Origin: an uncultured Senegalimassilia sp.
GTDB lineage: Bacteria; Actinomycetota; Coriobacteriia; Coriobacteriales; Eggerthellaceae
DNA length: 64,000 nucleotides
Direction: 5' to 3'
NCBI RefSeq assembly: GCF_934636665.1
Contig: NZ_CAKUAT010000013.1
Location: 7,038 to 71,037 of the forward strand
Shown here piece by piece: positions 35,722 through 44,777 of this stretch (position 1 is its first letter; each line of letters begins with the position of its first letter). The translations under genes and the position numbers were made by a program. The notes below the pieces were generated by a model. It worked only from the letters and a program-made list of their open reading frames with translations. It was not told the DNA's origin and ran no database searches.

Positions 35722-36423
35722 CTACCACTCCAAATCTTCGGCGTTGCCCGGGCTCGGGTTGACGAAGCAGCTGGCAACGCGACCTTCGCGTACATGGATG
35801 ACGCGATCGGCTATATCGGCGAATGCGGAGTTGTGGGTGATGAGGACCACCGTCTTGCCGGTGTTGCGGCACGTGTCCTGCAGCAACTTCAGGATAGCCT
35901 TGCCCGTTTTGTAATCCAGGGCGCCGGTGGGCTCGTCGCACAGCAGCAGCTTGGGGTTTTTCGCAAGCGCTCGGGCAATGGCTACGCGCTGCTGCTCGCC
36001 GCCGGAAAGCTGTGCGGGGAAGTTATCCACGCGATGCCCCAGGCCCACCTCGGCAAGCACCTGCGCCGCATCCAGCGGATGCGGGCAAATCTGGCTGGCA
36101 AGCTCGACGTTCTCGAGCGCTGTGAGATTCTGTACCAAATTGTAGAACTGGAAAACGAAGCCGATGTCCAGGCGGCGGTACTGCGTGAGTTGACGCTCGG
36201 AGAAACGGCTGATGTCGCGCCCATCAAGCATGATGGTGCCGGACGTGCACGAGTCCATGCCGCCGAGCATGTTCAAAAGCGTGGTCTTGCCAGCGCCCGA
36301 AGGACCGACGACCACCACGAACTCGCCGGCTTCGGCAGTGAAGGTCATGCCATCGGCAGCGGCAACCTCCACCTCGCCCATCTTGTACACCTTGCGAACA
36401 TTGTTGAATTCCACGAACGCCAT
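35722..36423 (-). CDS. ABC transporter ATP-binding protein (LolD/MacB type)
   Basis: 233 aa. Walker A GPSGAGKTTLLNMLGGMD, Q-loop in FQFYNLVQNLTALENVELA, signature LSGGEQQRVAIARAL, Walker B LLLCDEPTGALDYKTG and H-switch VVLITHNSAFADIADRVI. This is the ATPase class paired with FtsX-type permeases. The start at MAFVEFNNV (36423) has an AGGTGG-like ribosome site; the longer frame runs into the terminator of the ribosomal operon. Confidence 0.93.
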   Translation of the reverse strand: MAFVEFNNVRKVYKMGEVEVAAADGMTFTAEAGEFVVVVGPSGAGKTTLLNMLGGMDSCTSGTIMLDGRDISRFSERQLTQYRRLDIGFVFQFYNLVQNLTALENVELASQICPHPLDAAQVLAEVGLGHRVDNFPAQLSGGEQQRVAIARALAKNPKLLLCDEPTGALDYKTGKAILKLLQDTCRNTGKTVVLITHNSAFADIADRVIHVREGRVASCFVNPSPGNAEDLEW

Positions 36424-36470
36424 GTTCCCACCTTGCTCTTCGGGTGCTTTCCTTCCCCTGATTATACAAA

Positions 36471-36502
36471 AGAGCGCCCCGGCATAGATGCCGGGGCGCT
36501 CT
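36471..36502 (-). terminator. Strong terminator closing the ribosomal operon after rplW
   Basis: AGAGCGCCCCGGCAT (36471-36485) and ATGCCGGGGCGCTCT (36488-36502) form a perfect 15-bp inverted repeat. On the minus strand it is followed by TTTTGTATAAT. It lies 37 nt past the rplW stop, so the S10-type operon ends here. The TATAAT-like word just after it could start the ABC transporter transcript. Confidence 0.85.
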
Positions 36503-36538
36503 AAGCGGCTCAAGCGTTAGCTTGGTGTAACGTCAACC

Positions 36539-36826
36539 TTAGTTGGCGCCGAACAGCTCGATGGTATCGCCTTCCTTCAGCGTGACCATGGCCTTCTTCC
36601 ACGTACGGGTCTGGCCGACCTGATAACGCACGCGCTTGGGCTTCGGCTTGACGTTCAGGGTGTTCACCTTGACCACGGAGACGTTGAAGATAGCCTCGAT
36701 GGCCTGGCGGATCTCAACCTTGTTGGAGTCCTTGGCCACCTCGAAGGTGTACACGTTGTTCTCCATCTGGTCGTAGCTGTGCTCCGTCACGATAGGACGG
36801 ATGATGACCTCGCGGGGATCCTTCAT
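36539..36826 (-). CDS. rplW: 50S ribosomal protein L23
   Basis: 95 aa, normal length. IIRPIVTEHSYDQMENNVYTFEVAKDSNKVEIRQAIEAIF and VVKVNTLNVKPKPKRV are family-typical. L23 lines the exit tunnel and is the docking site for trigger factor and SRP. It overlaps the rplD stop by 1 nt. Unlike in the standard S10 operon, no rplB follows. Confidence 0.97.
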   Translation of the reverse strand: MKDPREVIIRPIVTEHSYDQMENNVYTFEVAKDSNKVEIRQAIEAIFNVSVVKVNTLNVKPKPKRVRYQVGQTRTWKKAMVTLKEGDTIELFGAN

Positions 36827-37452
36827 TATGCGAGCACCTCCTCGATGCGCTTCAGGGCCTCAGCGGTGAACACCAGCTGCTTGTTGTCGAGCAGCTCGTA
36901 GGTGTTGGCCTCGGCGACGGGCAGGATGTTGACCTTCTCCAGGTTGCGGAAGGACAGCCACGTGGTGACGTCGTCGTTGCCGATGACCAGCGTGGTGCGC
37001 TGACCCTCGAAGCCCATAGCCTTGATGAACGCCTTGGCGTCCTTGGTGCAGGGCTTCTCGAACTTGAACTCGTCGACAACGGTGAACTGACCGTCAGCCA
37101 CCTTGGCGGACAGAGCGGAGCGCATGGCCAGCTTGACTTCCTTGTTGTTCACGCGGAAGGCGTAGCTGCGGGGATGCGGACCGAACACGGTACCGCCGCC
37201 AGCCCACTGAGGGGAGCGGATGGAGCCCTGGCGAGCACGACCGGTGCCCTTCTGGCGCCACGGCTTCTTGCCGCCGCCGCGGACCTGGCCGCGGGTGAGG
37301 GTATTGCTGGTGCCGGCACGCCAAGACGCACGCTGAGCGCGCACAACCTGGTGCATGACGGGCACGTTCGGCTCGATGCCGAACACGGAAGCGGAAAGCT
37401 CGGCGTCGCCGGCCTTCTTACCGCTTGCGTCCTTGATCTCGATAGTCGTCAT
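36826..37452 (-). CDS. rplD: 50S ribosomal protein L4
   Basis: 208 aa. The tunnel loop RGGGKKPWRQKGTGRARQGSIRSPQWAGGGTVFGPHPRSY is split across residues about 58-97 and clearly identifies L4. The C-terminal DNKQLVFTAEALKRIEEVL is typical. In other bacteria L4 also represses the S10 operon; no leader structure for that was identified here. Confidence 0.98.
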   Translation of the reverse strand: MTTIEIKDASGKKAGDAELSASVFGIEPNVPVMHQVVRAQRASWRAGTSNTLTRGQVRGGGKKPWRQKGTGRARQGSIRSPQWAGGGTVFGPHPRSYAFRVNNKEVKLAMRSALSAKVADGQFTVVDEFKFEKPCTKDAKAFIKAMGFEGQRTTLVIGNDDVTTWLSFRNLEKVNILPVAEANTYELLDNKQLVFTAEALKRIEEVLA

Positions 37453-37483
37453 GGTAGTGAAAACTCCTTATAGATAGTCCAGG

Positions 37484-38104
37484 TTACGCCATGCGCACGC
37501 GCACGATGCCGTTCTTGCCGCCGGGGATGGCGCCCTTGACCAGGATCAGGTTCTGCTCCTCGTCGACGCGCATCACGGTCAGGTTCTTGACGGTGACGGT
37601 GTCGCAGCCCATGTGACCAGGCAGGCGCATGCCCTTGAGCACGCGGGAAGGCGTGGCGCACATGCCCACCGAACCGGGAGCGCGGTGGAAGTGAGCACCA
37701 TGGCCGCCCGGACCGCCGGCGAAGCCGTAGCGCTTCATAACGCCGGCGAAGCCCTTACCCTTGGAGGTACCGGTGACGTCGACCTTCTTGACCTCAGCGA
37801 AAGCCGCCACGGTCTGCTGGTCGCCGGCCTTGTACTCGGCGGCGTCCTCGACGCGCACCTCGCGCAGGTAGCGGGTAGGCTCGATGCCCTGCTTGGCGAA
37901 ATGGCCGCCCATGGGCTTGTTGACCTTCTTGGCCTTGATCTCGCCGAAGCCCAGCTGCACGGCCTCGTAGCCGTCGGTGGCCTTCGTCTTGACCTGGCAC
38001 ACCGTGTTCGGCTCAGCCTGGATCACGGTCACGGGGATGAGCTTGTCCTCCTCGTTGAAGATCTGGGTCATGCCGATCTTCTTACCAAAAATAGCGTTAA
38101 TCAT
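37484..38104 (-). CDS. rplC: 50S ribosomal protein L3
   Basis: 206 aa. MINAIFGKKIGMTQIFNEEDKLIPVTVI opens it, GKGFAGVMKRYGFAGGPGGHGAHFHRAPGSVGM is the conserved central loop. The ATG at 38104 is preferred. A GTG at 38116 is in frame but sits inside the AAGGGG ribosome site. It starts 15 nt after rpsJ. Confidence 0.97.
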   Translation of the reverse strand: MINAIFGKKIGMTQIFNEEDKLIPVTVIQAEPNTVCQVKTKATDGYEAVQLGFGEIKAKKVNKPMGGHFAKQGIEPTRYLREVRVEDAAEYKAGDQQTVAAFAEVKKVDVTGTSKGKGFAGVMKRYGFAGGPGGHGAHFHRAPGSVGMCATPSRVLKGMRLPGHMGCDTVTVKNLTVMRVDEEQNLILVKGAIPGGKNGIVRVRMA

Positions 38105-38119
38105 GCTAATTGACACCCC

Positions 38120-38434
38120 TTACAGCTTGATCTCGATGTCGACGCCGGCAGGGAGGTCCAGACGCATCAGGGAATCCACCGTGTTGGGGGTGGGCTCCAG
38201 GATGTCGATCAGGCGCTTATGGGTGCGCATCTCGAACTGCTCGCGCGAATCCTTGTCCACATGGGGGCCCTTGACGACGGTGAACAGGTTGCGCTCCGTC
38301 GGCAGCGGGATGGGACCGGACACCTTGGCACCCGTCTTCTGAGCGGTATCGACGATGAGCTTCGTGGACTGGTCCACGATCTCATGATCGTATCCCTTGA
38401 GGCGGATGCGAATCTTCTGATTAGCCACTTTCAT
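38120..38434 (-). CDS. rpsJ: 30S ribosomal protein S10
   Basis: 104 aa. QKIRIRLKGYDHEIVDQSTKLIVDTAQKTGAKVSGPIPLPTERNLFTV and REQFEMRTHKRLIDI are diagnostic. It follows fusA by only 31 nt, with no tuf gene between, so str- and S10-type genes form one run. Confidence 0.98.
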   Translation of the reverse strand: MKVANQKIRIRLKGYDHEIVDQSTKLIVDTAQKTGAKVSGPIPLPTERNLFTVVKGPHVDKDSREQFEMRTHKRLIDILEPTPNTVDSLMRLDLPAGVDIEIKL

Positions 38435-38465
38435 TTCCTCCGTTAAGCTTTCGGACGTTCAACGC

Positions 38466-40571
38466 TTAAGCGTTGCCGCCGGCCTTGCTGATAATCTCTG
38501 CAGCGACGTTCTTGGGAACCGGCTCGTAAGAGTCGAACTGCATGGTGTAGGTAGCGCGACCCTGCGTACCGGAACGCAGATCGGTTGCGTAGCCGAACAT
38601 CATGCCCAGCGGCACCTTCGCGGAGATGGCGACGGAACCGGTGCGCTGCTCCTGACCCTGGATCATGCCACGGCGAGACGGGATGTCGCCCATGACGAAG
38701 CCCGTGTACTCCTCCGGGGTCTCGACCTCGACGGCCATGACAGGCTCGAGGATGACCGGATCGGACTTGCGCAGAGCTTCCTTGATGGCCATGGAACCGG
38801 CAACCTTGAAGGCAGCTTCCGAAGAGTCGACGTCGTGGTAAGAACCGTCGATGAGCTCGACGCGGACGTCCTCGACGGGGTAACCGGCCAGAACACCCGT
38901 GTTGAGGGCTTCCTGGATACCCTTGTCGATGGAAGGAATGTATTCCTTCGGCACGACGCCGCCGACGATCTTGTTCTCGAACTCGTAGCCCTTGCCGGCC
39001 TCCTGCGGGTACATGTTGATGACCGCGTGGCCGTACTGGCCGCGACCGCCGGACTGGCGGACGAACTTGCCCTCGGCGGAGAGGACCTCGTGGCCCGGAC
39101 GCTCGCGGTAAGCAACCTGCGGCTTGCCCACGTTAGCCTCGACCTTGAACTCGCGCATCAGGCGGTCGACGATGATCTCCAGGTGCAGCTCGCCCATGCC
39201 GGCGATGATGGTCTGGCCGGTCTCGTGGTTGGTGGACACGCGGAACGTCGGGTCCTCCTCGGCCAGCTTCTGCAGGGCGATCTCCATCTTGGTCTGGTCA
39301 GCCTTGGTCTTCGGCTCGACGGCGATGTCGATAACCGGGTCGGCGAACTCCATGGACTCCAGGATGATCGGAGCGTTGTCGTCGCACAGGGTGTCGCCGG
39401 TGGTGGTGTTCTTCAGGCCGACGACGGCGACGATGTCGCCAGCGGAGCAGGAGTCGATGTCGACGCGCTGGTTGGAGTGCATCTGCAGCAGACGGCCGAC
39501 GCGCTCCTTCTTGTCCTTCGTGGCGTTGGTCACGTAGGAACCGGCGTCCAGAGAGCCCGAGTACACGCGCAGGTAAGTCAGCTTACCCACGAACGGGTCG
39601 GTCATGATCTTGAACGCCAGGGCGCTGAACGGGGCCTTCGGGTCGGAAGGACGCTCGTCCTCCTCGCCGGTGCCGGGCGTGGTGCCCTTGATGGCGGGAA
39701 CGTCGACGGGAGCCGGCAGGTAGTCGACGACGGCGTCGAGCAGCTCCTGGACGCCCTTGTTCTTGTAGGCGGAGCCCACGAACACGGGATTGATCTTGCA
39801 GGAGATGACGCCCTTGCGCAGAGCGGCCTTCAACTCCTCGACGGAGACTTCCTCCTCCATGAGGACCTTCTCCATGAGCTCGTCGTCGCAGTCTGCGGCG
39901 GCCTCGACCAGCTCCTGGTGAGCCAGCTCGGCCTCATCGACGAACTCGGCGGGGATGGCATCCATGGGCTCGGGGTAGGTCATGCCCTTGTCGTCGGCCT
40001 TGAAGTCCCAAGCGGTCATGGTGACCAGGTCGATGACGCCCCAGAAGTTGTCCTCGGCGCCCATGGGCAGCTGAGCGGCGACGGCGTTGGCATGCAGGCG
40101 ATCCTTCATGGTCTGGATAGCATGCTCGAAGTCTGCGCCGACGCGGTCGTACTTGTTGATGAACGCGATGCGCGGCACGCCGTAGTTCTCGGCCTGACGC
40201 CACACGGTCTCGGACTGCGGCTGCACGCCTGCAACGGCGTCGAAGACGGCGACGGTGCCGTCGAGGACGCGCAGGGAGCGCTCGACCTCGGCGGTGAAGT
40301 CCACGTGGCCGGGGGTGTCGATGATCTGGAAGCGGTACGTCTCGTCGTCCTTCTTCCAGAAGCACGTGGTGGCGGCGGCGGTGATGGTTACGCCGCGCTC
40401 CTGCTCCTGAACCATCCAGTCCATGGTAGCGGCGCCGTCGTGCACCTCACCGATCTTGTGCGTCTTGCCCGTGTAGTACAGGATGCGCTCGGTAGTGGTG
40501 GTCTTACCGGCATCGATGTGGGCCATGATGCCGAAGTTACGCGTGAGTTTCAGATCGTTAGCTTTAGCCAT
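38466..40571 (-). CDS. fusA: Elongation factor G
   Basis: 701 aa. G1 AHIDAGKTTTTERILYYTGK, G2 region GVTITAAATTCFW, G3 DTPGHVDFTAEVERS, G4 NKYDRVGADF, then domains II-V (GRGQYGHAVINMYPQEAGKGYEFENKIVGG in domain IV). A GTPase driving translocation. It starts 13 nt after rpsG. Confidence 0.98.
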   Translation of the reverse strand: MAKANDLKLTRNFGIMAHIDAGKTTTTERILYYTGKTHKIGEVHDGAATMDWMVQEQERGVTITAAATTCFWKKDDETYRFQIIDTPGHVDFTAEVERSLRVLDGTVAVFDAVAGVQPQSETVWRQAENYGVPRIAFINKYDRVGADFEHAIQTMKDRLHANAVAAQLPMGAEDNFWGVIDLVTMTAWDFKADDKGMTYPEPMDAIPAEFVDEAELAHQELVEAAADCDDELMEKVLMEEEVSVEELKAALRKGVISCKINPVFVGSAYKNKGVQELLDAVVDYLPAPVDVPAIKGTTPGTGEEDERPSDPKAPFSALAFKIMTDPFVGKLTYLRVYSGSLDAGSYVTNATKDKKERVGRLLQMHSNQRVDIDSCSAGDIVAVVGLKNTTTGDTLCDDNAPIILESMEFADPVIDIAVEPKTKADQTKMEIALQKLAEEDPTFRVSTNHETGQTIIAGMGELHLEIIVDRLMREFKVEANVGKPQVAYRERPGHEVLSAEGKFVRQSGGRGQYGHAVINMYPQEAGKGYEFENKIVGGVVPKEYIPSIDKGIQEALNTGVLAGYPVEDVRVELIDGSYHDVDSSEAAFKVAGSMAIKEALRKSDPVILEPVMAVEVETPEEYTGFVMGDIPSRRGMIQGQEQRTGSVAISAKVPLGMMFGYATDLRSGTQGRATYTMQFDSYEPVPKNVAAEIISKAGGNA

Positions 40572-40584
40572 GTTAGGTCACGCC

Positions 40585-41055
40585 CTAGAAGCGGTAGTGC
40601 GAGAACGCACGGTTGGACTCGGCCATCTTGTACAGGTCCTCGCGCTTCTTCACGGAGGCGCCGGTGTTCTCGGCGGCGTCCATGATCTCAGCGGCCAGGC
40701 GCTGCTTCATGGTGTGCTCCTTGCGCTTACGGGAGAAGTCCACGATCCAGCGGATGGCCAGCGTGGTGGCGCGACGGGAGTTGACCTCCATCGGCACCTG
40801 GTAGGTGGCGCCGCCGACACGCTTCGGCTTGACCTCGAGGGTGGGGCGGACGTTGTCCATGGCCTTCTTGAAGATAGCCAGCGGATCCTCGCCCGTCTTG
40901 GCCTGGACCAGCTCGAAAGCACCGTAGACGATGCCCTCGGCGGTGGACTTCTTGCCGTCCAGCAGGATCTTGTTGATCAACTGGGTGACAAGGCGGTTGT
41001 TGTAGACGGCGTCCGGCTGAACTTCACGGCGGACTGCTGCTGCACGACGCGGCAT
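40585..41055 (-). CDS. rpsG: 30S ribosomal protein S7
   Basis: 156 aa, the standard length. MPRRAAAVRREVQPDAVYNNRLVTQLINKILLDGKKSTAE and the C-terminal RLAAEIMDAAENTGASVKKREDLYKMAESNRAFSHYRF are family signatures. It binds the 3' domain of 16S rRNA and lies 120 nt after rpsL. Confidence 0.98.
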   Translation of the reverse strand: MPRRAAAVRREVQPDAVYNNRLVTQLINKILLDGKKSTAEGIVYGAFELVQAKTGEDPLAIFKKAMDNVRPTLEVKPKRVGGATYQVPMEVNSRRATTLAIRWIVDFSRKRKEHTMKQRLAAEIMDAAENTGASVKKREDLYKMAESNRAFSHYRF

Positions 41056-41175
41056 GTAAAACTCCTTCTGATTCCTGCGCGCTTCGGGGAAGCTTTCTCC
41101 TTCCCATTAGGTTGCCGCCTTCCCGACCCTTTCGGGAGAGGCGCTTTCATGCAACCCGCGCGTCTTAACGGTTAC

Positions 41176-41547
41176 TTATTTCGGGCGCTTGGCACCGTAG
41201 CGGCTGCGAGCCTGCTTGCGGTTGTCCACGGCGGCGCAGTCCAGCGCAGCGCGGATGACCTTGTAGCGCACACCGGGGAGGTCCTTAACACGACCGCCGC
41301 GGATGAGCACCATGGAGTGCTCCTGCAGGTTGTGGCCGATGCCGGGGATGTAGGCCGTGACCTCCATGCCGTTGACCAGGCGCACGCGGCAGACCTTACG
41401 CAGAGCCGAGTTCGGCTTCTTGGGGGTGGTGGTGTACACGCGGGTGCACACGCCACGCTTCTGCGGGTTGCCCTTCAGAGCCGGCGTCTTCTTCTTGTCG
41501 ACCGACTTCTTGCGGCCCTTGCGGACCAGCTGGTTGATGGTAGGCAA
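41176..41547 (-). CDS. rpsL: 30S ribosomal protein S12
   Basis: 123 aa. PTINQLVRKGRKK, TTPKKPNSALRKVCRVRLVNGMEV and PGIGHNLQEHSMVLIRGGRVKDLPGVRY are diagnostic. The decoding-centre lysine in TPKKPNS is the wild-type residue (streptomycin-sensitive form). First gene of the operon, behind two promoters. Confidence 0.98.
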   Translation of the reverse strand: MPTINQLVRKGRKKSVDKKKTPALKGNPQKRGVCTRVYTTTPKKPNSALRKVCRVRLVNGMEVTAYIPGIGHNLQEHSMVLIRGGRVKDLPGVRYKVIRAALDCAAVDNRKQARSRYGAKRPK

Positions 41548-41672
41548 AATCTTCTCCTTCTATATTTGCCTCCGGCGGTGTACGAGACCACCGCCGCATT
41601 ACTCTCGGGTTTCCAAGTGCGTTCAGCTGATACGCACGCGAAAACCCTGCCCCTTTCGGAGCGCGAGTTGGA

Positions 41673-41701
41673 ACTTTATCACCGGGTATAGGGGCTGTCA
41701 A
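41673..41701 (-). promoter_or_regulatory. Proximal promoter of the rpsL operon
   Basis: Minus strand TTGACA (41696-41701), a 17-bp spacer and TAAAGT (41673-41678): a perfect -35 box. The predicted start is about 120 nt before rpsL. Confidence 0.75.
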
Positions 41702-41730
41702 ACGCCACGCACCCGGGTGTGTCTATTGGT

Positions 41731-41759
41731 ATTCTACCGCGTTTTGGCAGGTCATGCAA
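41731..41759 (-). promoter_or_regulatory. Distal promoter of the rpsL operon
   Basis: Minus strand TTGCAT (41754-41759), a 17-bp spacer and TAGAAT (41731-41736), 58 bp upstream of the proximal promoter. Tandem promoters are common for ribosomal operons. The gap 41,548-41,916 holds these sites and no gene. Confidence 0.65.
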
Positions 41760-41916
41760 CGTTTTGCCCTTCCGCGATGCACGTTTTGCACACAAATTCG
41801 CAAAAAGTTGTTGCAAAAGTTGCGAAACGGTGCGCCGGTTGGTTTTGCCAGTCGGAGCGAGCAAGCCCCAAGCCCTTCCCTGCCGTCGAAATCAACGTAT
41901 TTGCGCCGCCAAAGGG

Positions 41917-43029
41917 TTATTTGCGGGCCTCGAGCACCAGCTGCTCGACCAATCGCGCGCAGCCGTTCAAGTTGTCGACGGTGATGTATTCGTCGCACGA
42001 ATGGTAGTTGGCCATGCCCGTGGCAAGCGTGATCGCCGACACGCCGCGCCCGGCCAGGATGTTGGCATCCGCGCCGCCGCCCGATGAGGCAAGGCTGGGG
42101 CGAAGCCCGGCTGCCTGGGCTGCGCGCACGACGCCTTCGACCACCGGATGATCGGCGGCATAGGAGATGGGCAGGTAGTCGGTGCGCCACTCGATGTCCA
42201 CGCTGCCGCCGGCCTGCGCGGCGGCTGCGCGCATGGCCTCGTCCATGGCGGCGCGCTCGGCACGGGCGCGCTCAAGCGAGGTGGAACGGCATTCGCCCGA
42301 CAGCCAGCAGGTACCGGGCACCACGTTCGTGGCGCCGTCGCACTCGATGACGCCGACGTTCGATGTGGTATGCGCGGAAATGCGTCCCAGGGGCATATGG
42401 CACACCGCTTGCGCCGCCATGGCGAGCGCCGAGATGCCGCGCTCGGGCTCGACGCCGGCGTGCGCCGACTTTCCGCGGAAGGTCGCCGTGAACGTGCAGT
42501 GGCACGGCGCTTGGTTGATGATGGTGCCCGGATCGCCGTCGGCGTCGAGCACGTAGCAGGGCGTACCTTCAGGCAAGAACGACGTATCCAACGCGCCGGC
42601 CCCCAGCAGGTGCATCTCCTCGCAGGTGGTCAGGATGACGTGCACATCGGGAAGCACCTCCCCCGCTTCGATGAGGCTACGCAGCCCCTCGAAGATGGCG
42701 GCCACGCCGGCCTTATCATCGGCTGACAAGATGGTGTCGCCCGCGCTGCGGATCACGCCGTCTTCCACCACGGGTTCGATTCCCTTGCATGGACGCACGG
42801 TGTCCATATGCCCGCACAACGCCACAGCACCGGGGACGCTTCCGGCTCGGAAGGCGATGAGGTTGCCCGTATCGGAACCGGTCTGTTCGGCGGAATCATC
42901 GAAACGAACGGAAAACCCCAAGCCCTCCAGCTCGGCTTTGCACCGTTTCGCCAAAGGGGCCTCATGACGCGACGGGCTTTCGATGCGCGCAAGTTCGCAG
43001 AACAGATCGAGCAGACGGTCGGGCTTCAC
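41917..43029 (-). CDS. M20-family metallopeptidase (PepT-like)
   Basis: 370 aa. ALCGHMDTVRP gives the first zinc His with its Asp, SADDKAGVAAIFEGL the bridging Asp, LTTCEEMHLLGAGAL the catalytic Glu pair, and VLDADGDPGTI a further ligand region. The C-terminal SSGGGADANILAGRG closes the active site. The tripeptidase T-like subfamily has the DADG motif. Likely a cytoplasmic aminopeptidase. Start is GTG at 43029 with AAAGGGGA 5 nt upstream; the frame continues 96 codons upstream without a ribosome site. Confidence 0.85.
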   Translation of the reverse strand: MKPDRLLDLFCELARIESPSRHEAPLAKRCKAELEGLGFSVRFDDSAEQTGSDTGNLIAFRAGSVPGAVALCGHMDTVRPCKGIEPVVEDGVIRSAGDTILSADDKAGVAAIFEGLRSLIEAGEVLPDVHVILTTCEEMHLLGAGALDTSFLPEGTPCYVLDADGDPGTIINQAPCHCTFTATFRGKSAHAGVEPERGISALAMAAQAVCHMPLGRISAHTTSNVGVIECDGATNVVPGTCWLSGECRSTSLERARAERAAMDEAMRAAAAQAGGSVDIEWRTDYLPISYAADHPVVEGVVRAAQAAGLRPSLASSGGGADANILAGRGVSAITLATGMANYHSCDEYITVDNLNGCARLVEQLVLEARK

Positions 43030-43201
43030 AGGTTCCCCTTTCAGTCGGGATGTCGGTTCATCGGGATGTTGATTCGCCGGGATAAGCGAAAAGCCGCGCT
43101 CGGGCGGCTTTCCGAAATGGTTCATATATATAGATATAGGGCAGCGACCGCGGCAACGCAAGGAATGCTCGAAACGACCATGTCGATGCAGGCAGCCGCC
43201 G

Positions 43202-43540
43202 TTAGCGTGCGGCGCGCGCTTGCGCCATGGCGTCCTGCGCGTCCTCCTCCTGGCGCAGGCGATCGCGTTCGCGGTCGATGGCGCAGTTGCGGAAGTAGAC
43301 GAACCAGTTAGCGGCAATGCAGACCACGTTGATGAAGTACACGGCGAGCACCCAGTTGATGTTGCCGGACACGAACTTCGCGGCGATGCCCGCGAAATAG
43401 CCCAGCGTGATCAGCAGGATGAACTGCCAGCTGGTACCCGCGGCCGTACGGGCCTTGAAGTTCTTGTACGCGTTCATAGGCCACGAAAGCCCGAAGCAAA
43501 TGAGCATGATCGCCTCAAGCGCCTCTGCCATTTCCGTCAT
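43202..43540 (-). CDS. Small PQ-loop/SemiSWEET-like membrane protein
   Basis: 112 aa with three hydrophobic segments (about residues 4-20, 36-55 and 62-82) and a charged C terminus (RNCAIDRERDRLRQEEDAQDAMAQ). GLSWPMNAYKNFKARTAAGTSWQF matches the PQ-loop-like signature of SemiSWEET half-transporters, which dimerise to move sugars or other small solutes. Function here is not established. Start at 43540 (MTEMAEAL) places helix 1 correctly. Confidence 0.65.
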   Translation of the reverse strand: MTEMAEALEAIMLICFGLSWPMNAYKNFKARTAAGTSWQFILLITLGYFAGIAAKFVSGNINWVLAVYFINVVCIAANWFVYFRNCAIDRERDRLRQEEDAQDAMAQARAAR

Positions 43541-43677
43541 CTCCCTTGGTGGTATTCTGCAGGTTCGCCGCGGACGCATGCCCTCGGCGATTCGCTATGG
43601 TAAAACTGTCTACGTTATAGGTTAAGCGTTTTCCATAATCTGCGCGTTATCGTCACATTGACGCCAAGGAGGTGCGC

Positions 43678-44553
43678 ATGGAGCTTTTGCAGCTGCGCTA
43701 TTTTCACGAGGTGGCGCAAACCCAGCATATGACGAACTCGGCCAAGCGGCTGGGCGTGGCCCAACCCGCGCTGACGCAAGCGATCCGGCGCCTTGAGGGC
43801 GAGCTGGACGCGAAGCTGTTCGAGCGCGTCGGACGCAACATACGCCTCACCCCCTGCGGCGAGGCGCTTGAGAGCAAGGCCGCCCCGCTGCTTGCCGCGT
43901 TCGACGAGATTCCCCAGGTCATTGCCCAGACAAAGGGCCAGGAGCGCAACACGGTGCGCATCGACGTCGAGGCCGCAACGTCCATGACCGTCGACGCCAT
44001 CGCAGCGTTTCGCGCAACGGTTCCGCAGGCAGCCTTCACCATCAACCAAGCCAACAGCGAAGCTCGCTGGGACGTGCGGGTGCGCACGGTGACTCCCGGA
44101 GGCGCCGGCAAGCCGGATGCACGCACATCGCAGCTGTTCCGAGAACGCATATGCCTGGCCATCCCCAAGGAGCAGGCGAAAGGCAACGCGGCGTCTTTGG
44201 CGGATTTCGCCGACGCACCGTTCGTATGCCTGGCGGGGACGCGCGGATTCCGCGGGGTGTGCGACGAGCTGTGCCTGAAGGCGGGGTTCGCACCGAACGT
44301 GGTGTTCGAGTCGGACAGCCCCGATGTGGTGCGCAAGTTCATCGCGCTAGGGCTTGGCGTGGGGTTTTGGCCCGAGCGCAGCTGGGGTGCGCTGGAAGGA
44401 TCGGATGTGGTGCTGGCGCCGATCGCGGATGCGGGGTTCGAACGAGATATCGTGGTGGAGACGGCCAAGCACCCGCTTGGGCAGAAAGCCGCCGAGTTCC
44501 ACGCTTTTTTGCTCGACTTCATACGGCGGCGCATGGGCGAAGCGAGCGCGTAA
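43678..44553 (+). CDS. LysR-family transcriptional regulator
   Basis: 291 aa. N-terminal winged HTH: LLQLRYFHEVAQTQHMTNSAKRLGVAQPALTQAIRRLEGELDAKLFERVGRNIRLTP (residues about 3-60), then a substrate-binding domain. AAGGAGG lies 5 nt before the ATG at 43678; an in-frame GTG at 43672 is inside that site. It is divergent from the PQ-loop gene with a 137-bp gap, the usual LysR arrangement, so the PQ-loop gene is a candidate target. Ligand unknown. Confidence 0.9.
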   Translation: MELLQLRYFHEVAQTQHMTNSAKRLGVAQPALTQAIRRLEGELDAKLFERVGRNIRLTPCGEALESKAAPLLAAFDEIPQVIAQTKGQERNTVRIDVEAATSMTVDAIAAFRATVPQAAFTINQANSEARWDVRVRTVTPGGAGKPDARTSQLFRERICLAIPKEQAKGNAASLADFADAPFVCLAGTRGFRGVCDELCLKAGFAPNVVFESDSPDVVRKFIALGLGVGFWPERSWGALEGSDVVLAPIADAGFERDIVVETAKHPLGQKAAEFHAFLLDFIRRRMGEASA

Positions 44554-44718
44554 GGCGGAATGGGGCTTCGCAAGAAGAAGCGGGCGCCGGGAGACGAGAA
44601 TCGCGTAGCATGATATAGGCAGCCGGCTGGCGAAGACCGAACGGAACCGGGCCTGACAGATAGCGCTACGTCCCCGAAACGTCAGCGAGCGGGCATGCAA
44701 AGCGCCCGGAAACGAGAG

Positions 44719-44750
44719 AAAGCCCTCGCGCGGTTGCGCGAGGGCTTTCT
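44719..44750. terminator. Bidirectional terminator between the LysR gene and ppaC
   Basis: AAAGCCCTCGCGC (44719-44731) and GCGCGAGGGCTTT (44736-44748) form a perfect 13-bp stem with a GGTT loop, T-tailed on both strands. It serves convergent transcripts. Confidence 0.88.
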
Positions 44751-44777
44751 TGTGCGTTGACGTTTGCTTACGCGAGA

